A stretch of DNA of 38,466 nt from a gamma proteobacterium symbiont of Lucinoma myriamae (GCA_025655635.1 JAHXIM010000048.1:1-38466); one strand, 5' to 3'. Counted from the stretch's first letter, positions 16,685-25,866 are shown. Notes: a model not told the origin generated them from the sequence alone. Translations and numbers: made by a program.

Positions 16685-17293
16685 ATGAAAAACATCACAA
16701 ACACTCAATATTATCAGTTTTTGCGGGGAAAACCAGCTTATAACAAACAACAAGGTGTTGTGTTATTTATTAGTTTGATTTTTTTACTAATTCTAACCAT
16801 TCTTGGTGTTAGTGCAACAAAGTCTACGATTCTGGAAGAAAAAATGGCAGGCAATATGCGTGATTATAGTCTGGCTTTTCAGGCGGCAGAAGTTGCGGTA
16901 AGAGATGGTGAAAAATTCGCTGAATCTCTGGTCAGTGTTGGTGACTTTAAGTGTATTGAAGATCTTTCTAATTGTGTTAGTGGTAAGCCTGGGCAATATC
17001 TGTCAGGTCTTGATTTAGATGATATTTTAGCAAATGATCCCTGGGATCCCTCAACTAATGGTTCAGTTGCGGCTACCACAACTATCAATGGAGTGAATAC
17101 TGCTCCTCGTTTCTTTATTGTGCATAATGTGGACTTAAAGGATGCAGCAAAAAGCTCATTAAATATGGGGCCTGGTTATGGTGCTTTGACGGCGGGAAGT
17201 GATATTACAGCTTTTATTGTTGTCGGCAGAGGTACGGGTGGTACAGATAATTCGCAAGTGGTACTTATTTCGTATTATGGAAAGCGCTTCTAG
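16685..17293 (+). CDS. pilX: Type IV pilus assembly protein PilX
   Basis: Minor pilin-like protein of the PilX family, 202 residues. The N-terminal segment KQQGVVLFISLIFLLILTIL resembles a pilin helix but has no glutamate at mature position 5, which is common in PilX. It is followed by STILEEKMAGNMRDYSLAFQAAEVAVRDGE, the conserved PilX N-terminal block. Two nearby cysteines in FKCIEDLSNCVSG could form a disulfide. It lies 14 bases after pilW and 57 before pilY1. Confidence 0.9.
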   Translation: MKNITNTQYYQFLRGKPAYNKQQGVVLFISLIFLLILTILGVSATKSTILEEKMAGNMRDYSLAFQAAEVAVRDGEKFAESLVSVGDFKCIEDLSNCVSGKPGQYLSGLDLDDILANDPWDPSTNGSVAATTTINGVNTAPRFFIVHNVDLKDAAKSSLNMGPGYGALTAGSDITAFIVVGRGTGGTDNSQVVLISYYGKRF

Positions 17294-17350
17294 TCTGTTT
17301 GTATGTGTGGATATGAGCAAAATGAGTCAAAAGGTAAGCAGGAACAGAAT

Positions 17351-20300
17351 ATGAAAAATAAACTAATCAAGCAAAGCATCTGGTTAAACCTATTAAGTTC
17401 AGGCAGCTTTTTGCTGCCTGTTATAGTTATGGCTGCACCTGGAGTTGTTTCTGATGTACCGATTTTTACGGTAAATTCAGCAGAATCTAACATTTTCTTT
17501 ATGCTGGATGAATCAGGCAGTATGGACTTTGAGTTGATGACCAATGAAAGAGATACTACCGGAGTTGGCTGGGATGGTACTCTCTTTGCAAGCAGTAGTA
17601 ACCGTTCTATCTATACTACCCCGCATCATGATATGGATCATGTTTATTCTGGTAACAATGTCGTTCCCAATGATAGTGATTTTCCAGATAATGGATTGTG
17701 GCGTGCAAGAAATAGCCATTATAATTTTATCTATTATAACCCTGCGGTGACCTATGAACCATGGGTAGGGGTAGACAGTGCAGGCAATGCCTACACAAAA
17801 TATACCTCTGCTGATTCGGTTAGAAGATTTCCGTACAATTCTTCTAGTGATACTACGGATCTGACTGATGATGTTACAGATGTAGAGACTCAAAATCCGG
17901 CAAATGGTACAGATATAACAACAACTATTTATATACCTCATTACCATGTATGGGATAGTGTGAGCGATGCTAATGGAGTTGTTGATAGTGGTGATGCTAA
18001 TGTTCGCATAGACATTAAGTCAGGAGTGACGGTTTGTTCAGCTGGAACTGCAGCAACAGAAGCAGAGCAGATCTCCAGCTCATGTATGCTGCGTTCATAT
18101 GATGATGAAATAGCCAACTTTGCGAATTGGTGGGCATATCACCGTCGTCGTGAGTATGTAGCTAAAAATGCTGTTTCTGACGTTATTTCAGGATCTAATG
18201 GTATTCGCATGGGAATGGGGAATATTCATAATGATACGTCATATCAAGTTGAAATAGCATCAATGAATAATGACGTGACAACGGGTAATAAAAGAGCGCT
18301 GTTGAATGCTCTATATAACATGGAGTCAGATGGTGGTGGCACACCGCTCAGAACTGCTTTAGAGGATGCTGGTGAATATTACAATTGCGATAATACTAGT
18401 AATAATATATTTGGCAATACTAATTGTCCTATAATCTCTACAGTTACATCACCAGCAACAGAAGCTCCTGGTGTTTGTCAGCATAATTTTACTATTTTAG
18501 TTAGTGATGGTTTTTATAATGGCGGTTCCTCGGGGTTTGCTAATGATGATGGTGATGATTCCGATTTTAGCGGGACAAATAACCTGGATGGCGCTTCTTA
18601 TACATTCAAATTTGATGGTAATCCATATAGTGATAGTTCGTCTGACACTTTAGCTGATGTTGCTATGCATTATTATGAGAGGGATTTGTCAGGCTTGTCT
18701 AACAAAGTCCCATCAAAATGCGGGGTGGATGAAAATCCAGCTCAGCATATGGTTACTTATGCTATTGCAATGGGGTTGTCAGGTGATATAGATACGGCAA
18801 CATTGCCTGATCATCCGCAACGCGGCTTTGAAGTGGATAGTAATAATAATGTTAAATGCCCAGCACCTACTGTTGCACCATCCGCATTTACCTGGCCTGA
18901 CCCAACAGCTGCCGGTTCAAATAAAATAGATGATATGTTGCATGCAGCCTTTAATGGTAGAGGTCTGTATGCCAGTGCGAAAAACCCGGATGATTTAATT
19001 ACTGCTTTGGATGATGCTATAAAAAATACCTCAGATAGAACGGGGTCTGCGGCGGCAGTAGCATTCAACTCCACAACATTAAGTAATAATACTGCTGCTG
19101 TGTACCTGGCTTTATTTAACTCAGGCTCATGGAATGGCGATTTAGAATCTTTTGCATTAGATGGTAATACTGGTGTGATAAGTACACAAAATTGGAGTGC
19201 GGCTGCTGTTTTGGATGCCAGAGACTTAACTGCTAATGACAGGGTTGTTGTGACATCTAACAAAGTATCAGGAGTGCACAATTCAACAGGTACTGGTATT
19301 CCATTTCGATGGGATACGGGTGTTCTTTCTGCATTGCAATTGTCTGATTTGCGAACTAAACCCGATGGTAGTGTTGATAGTGATGCCAATGCAGAAAAAA
19401 GACTGGAATATCTGCGAGGTGATCGCAGCAATGAAGCTAATGGGCTGAACTTTCGTATCCGTGAGAGTCGCTTAGGTGATATTGTACATTCTGCCCCTGT
19501 ATTTGTAGGTGCCCCACAGCAAGTTTGGCCTAATGGCGATTATGATGAGGATTTATCAACTAGCAATGGCTGGCCGGAAGGAAATGAGCAACACTCTATC
19601 TTTAGGAGTAATCTTCAAGTACCCATTGTTACAGATCCTGTTACTCCTCCAGGTATGAAAGATCGCTCCGGGCTAGTTTTTGTCGGGGCAAATGATGGTA
19701 TGTTACATGCTTTTGATGAGACTACGGGCTCTGAGCTATTAGCCTATATTCCAAGTAACCTATTTTCTTCCAGTACTGCAGAGGGGCTTCATTTTCTGTC
19801 TGATCCTGCTTATGCTCATCGCTACTATGTTGATTTAACACCAACAATTTCTGATGTATATATAAAAAGTCGGTTTTCTACATCGACAAAAGCGTGGCAT
19901 ACTGTGTTAATAGGGGCGAATCGTGCCGGAGGAAATGGTATCTTTGCTCTTGATGTTACTAAGCCGACGAATATAACCGAGGCTAATGCAGATAAAGTAG
20001 TCTTATGGGAGTTCACTCATCCAAAATTGGGTAAAACATTTAGTCGTCCGGTAATAATCCCAACTAATATTAAAGACTCTGATGGTCTTTACCGTTGGGC
20101 AGCTATTATGGGTAATGGATATAATAATACTGATGATGGTAAGTCCAGTTTATTCATTGTTTTTATTGATGGTGGTCTTGATGGTACATGGACAGATGGT
20201 TCGAGTGGTAGTGATTTAGACTATGTAATCATTACGACTTCAATGGGCACAGTAGATTCTAGTGACTGTGCGGCAGCACAAAGTGATTGTAATGGTATGT

Positions 20301-21238
20301 CATCACCCGCAGTGGTAGATCTTGATGGTAATAGTGTTGCAGATCTGGTATATGCTGGTGACGTACATGGAAATTTATGGGCTTTTGACTTGAGTGATGC
20401 CTCATCTTCCAATTGGAGGATTAGCCATGATGATACAAACGATAAACCATTATTTTATGCTAGAGATGATTCGTCCAATCGTCAGCCAATTACAATCACT
20501 CCTCAGGTGGCGATACACCCCACAGAAACTACCGAGGACAGCAATAGGCCTAACGTTCTTGTTATGTTTGGTACGGGACAATATATTGCATCTGGTGACG
20601 CCAGTACAACCAGTGTCCAGAGTGTTTATGGTGTGTGGGATAATGAAAACGATGGTGTTGATGGTGAAGGTGAAAAAACTCGCGCTGAGTTACTGGAGCA
20701 AACCATTGATTTTCAGGGTACTATCAGTAATCTGGATATAAGGGTTGTTAGTGATAACTCAATTTCATGGACGGGGGGGAGTGCTAAAGAAGGCTGGTAT
20801 CTGGATTTGGTTTATGATGATGGGGACAGTAATACAATTGATGAACTTGGTGAACGAGTTGTAACTACCCCGGTTTTACGCGGCAAGACTCTTTTCTTTA
20901 ATACCACAATAGCTTCTCCAAATCCTTGCTCAGCAGGTGGATCAGGGTGGCTGATGTCTCTGGATTATAGTAATGGCGGACGTCCAGATAATTCTATTTT
21001 TGATATTGATGGGGACTACAGCGTGAATGAAAGTGATCTGGTAACTTATGGTAATGTAAGAGATGTGGTTGCTGAAGGACAAAGGTTCAGGCAGGGTATG
21101 CCTGCATCACCAGCGTTCTTAGGAAATAAACAATATACGCCAGGAACTACGACTACCAGTGGTGATGAAATTGAAGTACGTACGGTTGAAGAGTTAGGTG
21201 GTGCTAAAACTGGACGCCTGTCATGGCAGCAATTGTAA
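17351..21238 (+). CDS. pilY1: Type IV pilus tip/biogenesis protein PilY1
   Basis: Large exported protein that acts with the minor pilins at the pilus tip in adhesion, twitching and surface sensing. From the ATG at 17351 (AGGA at 17340-17343) it has 1295 residues. A signal peptide ends near VIVMA. An N-terminal von Willebrand-like region starts with FFMLDESGS, metal-site residues D53, S55 and S57. The C-terminal beta-propeller contains GLVFVGANDGMLHAFD and a calcium loop DLDGNSVAD at 990-998, followed by YAGDVHGNLWAFD. RGD lies at 689-691. A second loop, DIDGDYSVNESD at 1218-1229, resembles dockerin or EF-hand sites. An ATG at 17303 adds 16 unlikely residues. Confidence 0.93.
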   Translation: MKNKLIKQSIWLNLLSSGSFLLPVIVMAAPGVVSDVPIFTVNSAESNIFFMLDESGSMDFELMTNERDTTGVGWDGTLFASSSNRSIYTTPHHDMDHVYSGNNVVPNDSDFPDNGLWRARNSHYNFIYYNPAVTYEPWVGVDSAGNAYTKYTSADSVRRFPYNSSSDTTDLTDDVTDVETQNPANGTDITTTIYIPHYHVWDSVSDANGVVDSGDANVRIDIKSGVTVCSAGTAATEAEQISSSCMLRSYDDEIANFANWWAYHRRREYVAKNAVSDVISGSNGIRMGMGNIHNDTSYQVEIASMNNDVTTGNKRALLNALYNMESDGGGTPLRTALEDAGEYYNCDNTSNNIFGNTNCPIISTVTSPATEAPGVCQHNFTILVSDGFYNGGSSGFANDDGDDSDFSGTNNLDGASYTFKFDGNPYSDSSSDTLADVAMHYYERDLSGLSNKVPSKCGVDENPAQHMVTYAIAMGLSGDIDTATLPDHPQRGFEVDSNNNVKCPAPTVAPSAFTWPDPTAAGSNKIDDMLHAAFNGRGLYASAKNPDDLITALDDAIKNTSDRTGSAAAVAFNSTTLSNNTAAVYLALFNSGSWNGDLESFALDGNTGVISTQNWSAAAVLDARDLTANDRVVVTSNKVSGVHNSTGTGIPFRWDTGVLSALQLSDLRTKPDGSVDSDANAEKRLEYLRGDRSNEANGLNFRIRESRLGDIVHSAPVFVGAPQQVWPNGDYDEDLSTSNGWPEGNEQHSIFRSNLQVPIVTDPVTPPGMKDRSGLVFVGANDGMLHAFDETTGSELLAYIPSNLFSSSTAEGLHFLSDPAYAHRYYVDLTPTISDVYIKSRFSTSTKAWHTVLIGANRAGGNGIFALDVTKPTNITEANADKVVLWEFTHPKLGKTFSRPVIIPTNIKDSDGLYRWAAIMGNGYNNTDDGKSSLFIVFIDGGLDGTWTDGSSGSDLDYVIITTSMGTVDSSDCAAAQSDCNGMSSPAVVDLDGNSVADLVYAGDVHGNLWAFDLSDASSSNWRISHDDTNDKPLFYARDDSSNRQPITITPQVAIHPTETTEDSNRPNVLVMFGTGQYIASGDASTTSVQSVYGVWDNENDGVDGEGEKTRAELLEQTIDFQGTISNLDIRVVSDNSISWTGGSAKEGWYLDLVYDDGDSNTIDELGERVVTTPVLRGKTLFFNTTIASPNPCSAGGSGWLMSLDYSNGGRPDNSIFDIDGDYSVNESDLVTYGNVRDVVAEGQRFRQGMPASPAFLGNKQYTPGTTTTSGDEIEVRTVEELGGAKTGRLSWQQL

Positions 21239-21308
21239 TTATTAGTATAAATGTGTTGCGGGATCGTCCTGACATTACTTTTATTTAGAGACAATAAGGG
21301 AAATTGGT

Positions 21309-21641
21309 ATGAAAAATCTCATTATTTTATTGGGCTGTATGATGATGTTATCATCAGCTGCCTCAGCAGTGAAATTACCTCATTATTATTCAGGCCACTC
21401 TAGTAATGTCGGCATTGTTAATAGTATTGATAGCAAAAATCAATTGATAAATATCAATGGAAAAAAGTTCTCCGTAGCAGATAAGGTAAAAGTACATACC
21501 ATGATTATTAAGCAGGCGTCGATGAGTTCTGTTAGCTCAGGAATGAAAATCTTTTTTTCAATAGGAAAAGTTAAGAGAAATCGTTATGAGGTAACTGAAA
21601 TATGGGTATTACCAAAGGATTATCAGTTGCAAATGCCTTAG
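21309..21641 (+). CDS. Small exported protein in the PilY2 position
   Basis: A 110-residue protein with a signal peptide (MKNLIILLGCMMMLSSAASA) and a short basic domain containing GIVNSIDSKNQLININGKKF and ADKVKVHT. AGGGA at 21297-21301 is a good ribosome binding site. It lies 70 bases after pilY1 and 42 before pilE, exactly where Pseudomonas carries pilY2, which has a similar size. I do not recognise sequence similarity directly, so PilY2 function is inferred from position and length. The fold looks like a small beta-barrel of the kind seen in exported nucleic-acid or ligand-binding proteins, but that is speculative. Confidence 0.7.
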   Translation: MKNLIILLGCMMMLSSAASAVKLPHYYSGHSSNVGIVNSIDSKNQLININGKKFSVADKVKVHTMIIKQASMSSVSSGMKIFFSIGKVKRNRYEVTEIWVLPKDYQLQMP

Positions 21642-21683
21642 TTTGGTTTGTATTTGTAGATTAATAAATTTTAAGGAAACACA

Positions 21684-22151
21684 ATGTGTCTTAAACAATT
21701 TTATAACAAAGGTTTTACTCTGATTGAGTTAATGATAGTTGTGGTTATAATTGGAACTATAGCATCTATTGCATTACCTGCTTATTTAGATAGTGTAAAA
21801 AAAGCTAAACGTCTTGAGGCACAATCTGCTTTACTAGGGTTAGCTCAGGCTATGGAGCGACACTTTACCGAAACAAATAATTATTGTGATGCAGGTGTAT
21901 CAGGCGGGGCTGATAGCTGTGGTATTAGTACTAATGATACAGGGAGTCCCACTGTTTATTCAACAACAGTACCGATTGATGGCGGAAGAAAAAATTATGA
22001 TTTAAAAATTACGGCAGTTACACCCTCAACCTATACAATACAAGCACAAATTTATAGTTCAGGTAGTATGTCTGGGGATAGTTGTGGTAATTTTATCTTG
22101 AATCAGGCTGGTGTTCAGAGTATTAGTGGTTCTGGAAACTGTTGGAAGTAA
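21684..22151 (+). CDS. pilE: Type IV pilin PilE-like minor pilin
   Basis: Pilin of 155 residues. The leader MCLKQFYNKG is cut before FTLIELMIVVVIIGTIASIA, with glutamate at mature position 5. The helix continues through KKAKRLEAQSALLGLAQAMERHF, the usual PilE pattern. The C-terminal half has four cysteines (NNYC, DSCG, DSCG, GNCWK) able to form two disulfides. AAGGA at 21673-21677 precedes the start. It closes the operon as in Pseudomonas, where PilE is a minor pilin. The major pilin gene is not in the window. Confidence 0.9.
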   Translation: MCLKQFYNKGFTLIELMIVVVIIGTIASIALPAYLDSVKKAKRLEAQSALLGLAQAMERHFTETNNYCDAGVSGGADSCGISTNDTGSPTVYSTTVPIDGGRKNYDLKITAVTPSTYTIQAQIYSSGSMSGDSCGNFILNQAGVQSISGSGNCWK

Positions 22152-22223
22152 CTAATCGTTTTTTCATTTGCTTTTTATTATATATTGAATTCAACATGAC
22201 TTGAATGTCAGGATATTTCTGAG

Positions 22224-22246
22224 CACTCAATAAATCCTATTGAGTG
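22224..22246. other. Perfect 9-bp hairpin after the pilus operon
   Basis: CACTCAATA and TATTGAGTG are perfect inverted repeats around AATCC. No T tract follows on either strand, so it is not a standard intrinsic terminator. It overlaps a second small dyad (GTGG/CCAC at 22244-22255). It may protect the operon's 3' end or be a binding site. Confidence 0.35.
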
Positions 22247-22311
22247 GAAATGCCACTTCGTCAAAGTCTCATTAATATGTTATTTACCACAAATTACAAA
22301 CCTTAATTTAA

Positions 22312-23457
22312 ATGAATAAAATCATCATTATCGGTGCCGGAATTATCGGCATGCTGACTGCTCGCCTGTTGGTCAAAGCAGGCGTTTGCGTTACTATTAT
22401 CGAACAGGGCTATGCAGGAAAAGAATCATCCTGGGCGGGAGGTGGTATTATTTCACCGCTCTATCCCTGGCGCTATAGTGATCCCGTGACACACCTGGCT
22501 CAATGGGGACAAACTCATTATCCTGAATTGCTTGAAGAAATTCGTCTGAACTCAGGTATTGATCCTGAATATATTCAAAGCGGATTATTGTATCTGGATA
22601 TTGAGGATGAGTTGCAGCAGGCAATCGAATGGGAAAAAAAACATGACTATGTCTTTGAGCCTGTGTCAGGTGAGGCATTACAATCCATTGAGCCGGGTTT
22701 AGATTTTTCATCCTTTGATGCCGATAAATACGTCTGGTTTACGCCTACCATTGGCCAGGTGCGTAACCCAAGATTAGTTAGAGCCTTACGTGAATACTTG
22801 CTGCGTCTTGGTGTGGTAATAGAACAGCAGACTCAGGCAATGTCATTTATCATTCAGGGTGAACAACTTAAAGGTGTGCTGACTGACAAAGGCTCCTTTT
22901 ATGCTGATCAGGTCGTTGTGGCCGGAGGCGCATGGAGTGCCCGTTTACTGGAAAAATGGCTCAAAGCACCTAAAATTGCACCAGTAAAAGGGCAAATGAT
23001 TGTTTTTAAGGCAGAGCCGGGTGTTGTTTCGCGGATTGTTTTAAGCAAAGGGCGTTATGTAATTCCTCGAAAGGATGGTCGGGTTGTGCTGGGCAGTACA
23101 CTTGAATTTAATGACTTTGATAAAACCACTACTGATGATGTGTTGCATGAGCTAGTGCAGGAAGCCTGTCGTATTATTCCGGCATTGCGTAATTATCCGG
23201 TTGAAAAACAGTGGGCAGGTTTGCGGCCCGGCTCAATTGACGGTGTGCCCTATATTGGTGAACACCCGGAATTAAAAAATCTTTATTTAAATGCCGGTCA
23301 TTTTCGTAATGGCGTGGTGATTGGTCTGGCTTCTTGTCAATTATTAGTAGATCAATTATTAGGGCAGGATGCTATTGTTGAGCCAACGCCTTACTTGTTG
23401 ACGGAAGAACGTCTGGTTAATGACAGCAAACAGATTGACCTTAGCTCTGCCATATAA
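22312..23457 (+). CDS. thiO: FAD-dependent glycine oxidase ThiO
   Basis: Oxidises glycine to the imine used in thiazole formation for thiamine; member of the D-amino-acid oxidase family. The 381 residues start with the FAD-binding IIGAGIIGMLTARLL, glycines at 8, 10 and 13. ESSWAGGGIISPLYPWRY and, near the C-terminus, QWAGLRPGSIDGVPYIGEH with NAGHFRNGV are typical of ThiO. No Shine-Dalgarno sequence is visible before the ATG, only AT-rich bases. It follows the pilus cluster, a neighbour pair also found in Pseudomonas. Other thi genes are absent here. Confidence 0.92.
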   Translation: MNKIIIIGAGIIGMLTARLLVKAGVCVTIIEQGYAGKESSWAGGGIISPLYPWRYSDPVTHLAQWGQTHYPELLEEIRLNSGIDPEYIQSGLLYLDIEDELQQAIEWEKKHDYVFEPVSGEALQSIEPGLDFSSFDADKYVWFTPTIGQVRNPRLVRALREYLLRLGVVIEQQTQAMSFIIQGEQLKGVLTDKGSFYADQVVVAGGAWSARLLEKWLKAPKIAPVKGQMIVFKAEPGVVSRIVLSKGRYVIPRKDGRVVLGSTLEFNDFDKTTTDDVLHELVQEACRIIPALRNYPVEKQWAGLRPGSIDGVPYIGEHPELKNLYLNAGHFRNGVVIGLASCQLLVDQLLGQDAIVEPTPYLLTEERLVNDSKQIDLSSAI

Positions 23458-23487
23458 GTTCTGCCATTTAAGTACGGCAATTTAACG

Positions 23488-24345
23488 TTATTGCTCAAAA
23501 CGCAAAGAGAAATCAGTAGCGCTGAGGTGTTTGGTAATTGCACCGGTCGAGATAAAATCAATACCAATATGAGTCAGATCGTTTAATCGTTCATGAGTGA
23601 TATTACCCGAGACTTCTAATTTTGCCTGATGCTGCTGGTTTGATTTGTTGAGCTGAACCGCTTGTGCCAGCATCTCATTACTCATATTGTCTAATAGCAA
23701 AATATCAGCTCTGGCTGCCAGGGCTTCCTGAAGTTCTTCCAGTGTTTCAATTTCAACTTCGATTTTCAAAGTATGTGGACTATTATCTCGTGCATTTTGA
23801 ATAGCATTAGAAATAGATCCTGCCGCCATAATATGATTTTCTTTAATTAATATACCATCAAATAAACCGTGTCGATGATTATAACCACCACCACAGCGTA
23901 CGGCGTATTTTTGAGCTTCTCTTAATCCAGGAATGGTTTTACGAGTATCCAGAAGTTTTATATGACTGCCTGTAAGGTATTTCACGTAATCAGCCGTTAC
24001 CGTGGCAGTACCTGAAAGTGTTTGTAGAAAATTCATAGCCGTGCGCTCTCCGGTAAGTATTGCCTGAGCATTACCTTTGAGTGTACAAACACATTGTTCT
24101 TCTGCGATACGCTCACCATCATTAAAATGCCAGTGTACCCGTGTTGCGTTATCAGACACTGTGTTCAATTGTCGAAAAACCTCATCAAACCAGTCGGTAC
24201 CGCAGAGTATGGCTTTTTCTCTGCAAATTAACTGTGCAGTGATTTGATTATTTTCAGGGATAAGTGCTGCAGTCACGTCACCGGAACCAATATCTTCTGC
24301 AAGAGCCTGAGATACCTGAGTTTGAATTGTTGAATATGGGGGCAT
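23488..24345 (-). CDS. nadC: Nicotinate-nucleotide pyrophosphorylase (quinolinate PRTase)
   Basis: Converts quinolinate and phosphoribosyl pyrophosphate to nicotinate mononucleotide, joining de novo NAD synthesis. The 285 residues contain AEDIGSGDVTA near the N-terminus, ERTAMNFLQTLSGTAT, LLDTRKTIPGLR, KYAVRCGGGYNHRHGL and LIKENHI, all conserved active-site blocks. It is convergent with thiO with 30 bases between stops and divergent from the downstream symporter gene. nadA and nadB are not in the window. Confidence 0.97.
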   Translation of the reverse strand: MPPYSTIQTQVSQALAEDIGSGDVTAALIPENNQITAQLICREKAILCGTDWFDEVFRQLNTVSDNATRVHWHFNDGERIAEEQCVCTLKGNAQAILTGERTAMNFLQTLSGTATVTADYVKYLTGSHIKLLDTRKTIPGLREAQKYAVRCGGGYNHRHGLFDGILIKENHIMAAGSISNAIQNARDNSPHTLKIEVEIETLEELQEALAARADILLLDNMSNEMLAQAVQLNKSNQQHQAKLEVSGNITHERLNDLTHIGIDFISTGAITKHLSATDFSLRFEQ

Positions 24346-24425
24346 AGAAAATATCTATTAGTTAATAAGTTTAAGATATAAATATCAAAGATATTTTAGG
24401 TGGGATTGTATCTGGTTGGGTATTA

Positions 24426-24452
24426 GGTAGAGTTATCATTCCTTACTCTACC
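24426..24452. promoter_or_regulatory. Dyad operator candidate upstream of the symporter gene
   Basis: GGTAGAG at 24426-24432 and CTCTACC at 24446-24452 form a perfect 7-bp inverted repeat with a 13-bp centre; the next three bases outward match at two positions. It covers the -35 region of the promoter with TATAAT at 24461-24466, a position suited to repression. Confidence 0.45.
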
Positions 24453-24460
24453 TTATCCTG

Positions 24461-24466
24461 TATAAT
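24461..24466 (+). promoter_or_regulatory. Consensus -10 box for the symporter gene
   Basis: TATAAT lies 29 bases before the start codon and leaves a short leader with AAGGA. No good -35 hexamer is found at 16-18 bp, which would fit a promoter that needs an activator or is controlled at the overlapping dyad. Confidence 0.4.
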
Positions 24467-24495
24467 ATTTCAAAAAATTAACAAAAGGATCAGAA

Positions 24496-25851
24496 ATGGA
24501 GTGGGTAACAGGTATTATTAATGATATAAATGGCCTGGTATGGGGGAAACCTATGCTGATCATGATTTTCGGCACGGGGATTTTTTTAATGCTAGGTTTG
24601 AGATTTATGCCTATCCTGAATCTGGCCAAAGGCTTTAAATTGCTGTGGGCTGGAAGGGATGGAAAAAATCAGAATGATGGTGAAATTTCTCCCTTTAACG
24701 CCCTGATGACATCATTATCGGCCACCATCGGTACGGGAAATATTACCGGTGTTGCCACGGCCATCTTTATTGGCGGTCCGGGTGCTTTGTTCTGGATGTG
24801 GGTGACCGCCTTAATTGGTATGGCAACAAAATATGCCGAGGCTGTGTGTGCTGTTCACTATCGTGAAGTAGATGAAGATGGTAGTTATCTGGGCGGCCCG
24901 ATGTACTATATTAAGAACGGACTCGGGAAAAAATGGCTTTGGCTGGCTTTCTTGTTTGCCCTGTTTGGTGCTTTAGCATCTTTTGGTATTGGTAATACTG
25001 TTCAGGCTAATTCAGTTGCCCATGCACTAGAGACACAATTTAATATACCGCTCTGGCTGACTGCAGTTGTATTGCTCATATTGACTGCAGCAGTGGTACT
25101 GGGTGGAATAAAACGAATTGCCCAGGTAGCTGGAAAACTGGTGCCCTTTATGGCATTGGCCTATGTTGCTGCTGGTCTGGTAGTATTAATAACTCATTTT
25201 GCTCAAATACCTGAAGCGCTGACTTTGATTGTGAAAAGTGCATTTAACCCAGTTGCAGCAACGGGTGGTTTTGCCGGAGCGACCATTATGCTCGCAGTTC
25301 AATGGGGTGTGGCTCGGGGCATTTTTTCTAATGAAGCAGGTCTGGGTAGTGCGCCTATTGCACATGCTGCTGCTAAAACCAATGATCCCGTGCGTCAGGG
25401 TATGATTGCTATGCTGGGTACATTTATTGATACCATTATTGTCTGTAGTATTACCGGGCTGGCCATTGTCTTAACGGGGGTTTGGACAACGGGAGTAAAA
25501 GGTGCGGCACTGACGATTGCTGCTTTTGACCAGACCATGCCTGAAATGGGTGGAATGATTGTCAGTATTGCACAGGCAGTATTTGCTTTTACCACTATTT
25601 TGGGATGGAGCGTTTATGGTGAACGCTGTGTTGAATATCTGTTTGGTATTCGTTCGGTGAAAATTTTCAGAATCTTATGGATTTTAGCTGTACCGGTTGG
25701 AGCAATGGGTGATTTAAGTTTTATCTGGTTATTGGCTGATACTTTAAATGCATTAATGGCATTGCCTAATCTGATTGCTTTATTACTATTGAGCCCGGTG
25801 ATTTTTAAACTGACAGTTGCAGCAAGGAATAAACCCTCTGTAATCTCTTAA
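24496..25851 (+). CDS. Alanine/glycine:cation symporter (AGCS family)
   Basis: Sodium-coupled importer for alanine or glycine in the inner membrane. The 451-residue protein has about ten hydrophobic segments. Family motifs are clear: SPFNALMTSLSATIGTGNITGVATAIFIGGPGALFWMW, then ATKYAEAVCAVHYR, GGPMYYIKNGLG, and GVARGIFSNEAGLGSAPIAHAAA. AAGGA lies seven bases before the ATG. It stands alone between nadC (divergent) and the retropepsin gene (convergent), with its own promoter. The exact substrate cannot be decided from the sequence. Confidence 0.93.
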   Translation: MEWVTGIINDINGLVWGKPMLIMIFGTGIFLMLGLRFMPILNLAKGFKLLWAGRDGKNQNDGEISPFNALMTSLSATIGTGNITGVATAIFIGGPGALFWMWVTALIGMATKYAEAVCAVHYREVDEDGSYLGGPMYYIKNGLGKKWLWLAFLFALFGALASFGIGNTVQANSVAHALETQFNIPLWLTAVVLLILTAAVVLGGIKRIAQVAGKLVPFMALAYVAAGLVVLITHFAQIPEALTLIVKSAFNPVAATGGFAGATIMLAVQWGVARGIFSNEAGLGSAPIAHAAAKTNDPVRQGMIAMLGTFIDTIIVCSITGLAIVLTGVWTTGVKGAALTIAAFDQTMPEMGGMIVSIAQAVFAFTTILGWSVYGERCVEYLFGIRSVKIFRILWILAVPVGAMGDLSFIWLLADTLNALMALPNLIALLLLSPVIFKLTVAARNKPSVIS

Positions 25852-25866
25852 TCCTGGAATAATAGT

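Noticed and set aside
17513..17947. 144-codon minus-strand frame inside the 5' part of pilY1
   Set aside because: It is a shadow of pilY1 with isoleucine- and arginine-rich low-quality sequence and no ribosome binding site of note.
18811..19431. 206-codon open frame on the minus strand inside pilY1
   Set aside because: It is fully covered by the clearly real pilY1 frame, has no recognisable domain and its composition is the mirror of pilY1 coding sequence.
20394..20741. 115-codon plus-strand frame inside pilY1
   Set aside because: It overlaps pilY1 in another frame with no family resemblance.
23458..23487. Hairpin TGCC/GGCA between the thiO and nadC stops as a shared terminator
   Set aside because: The stem is only about five base pairs with no T tract.
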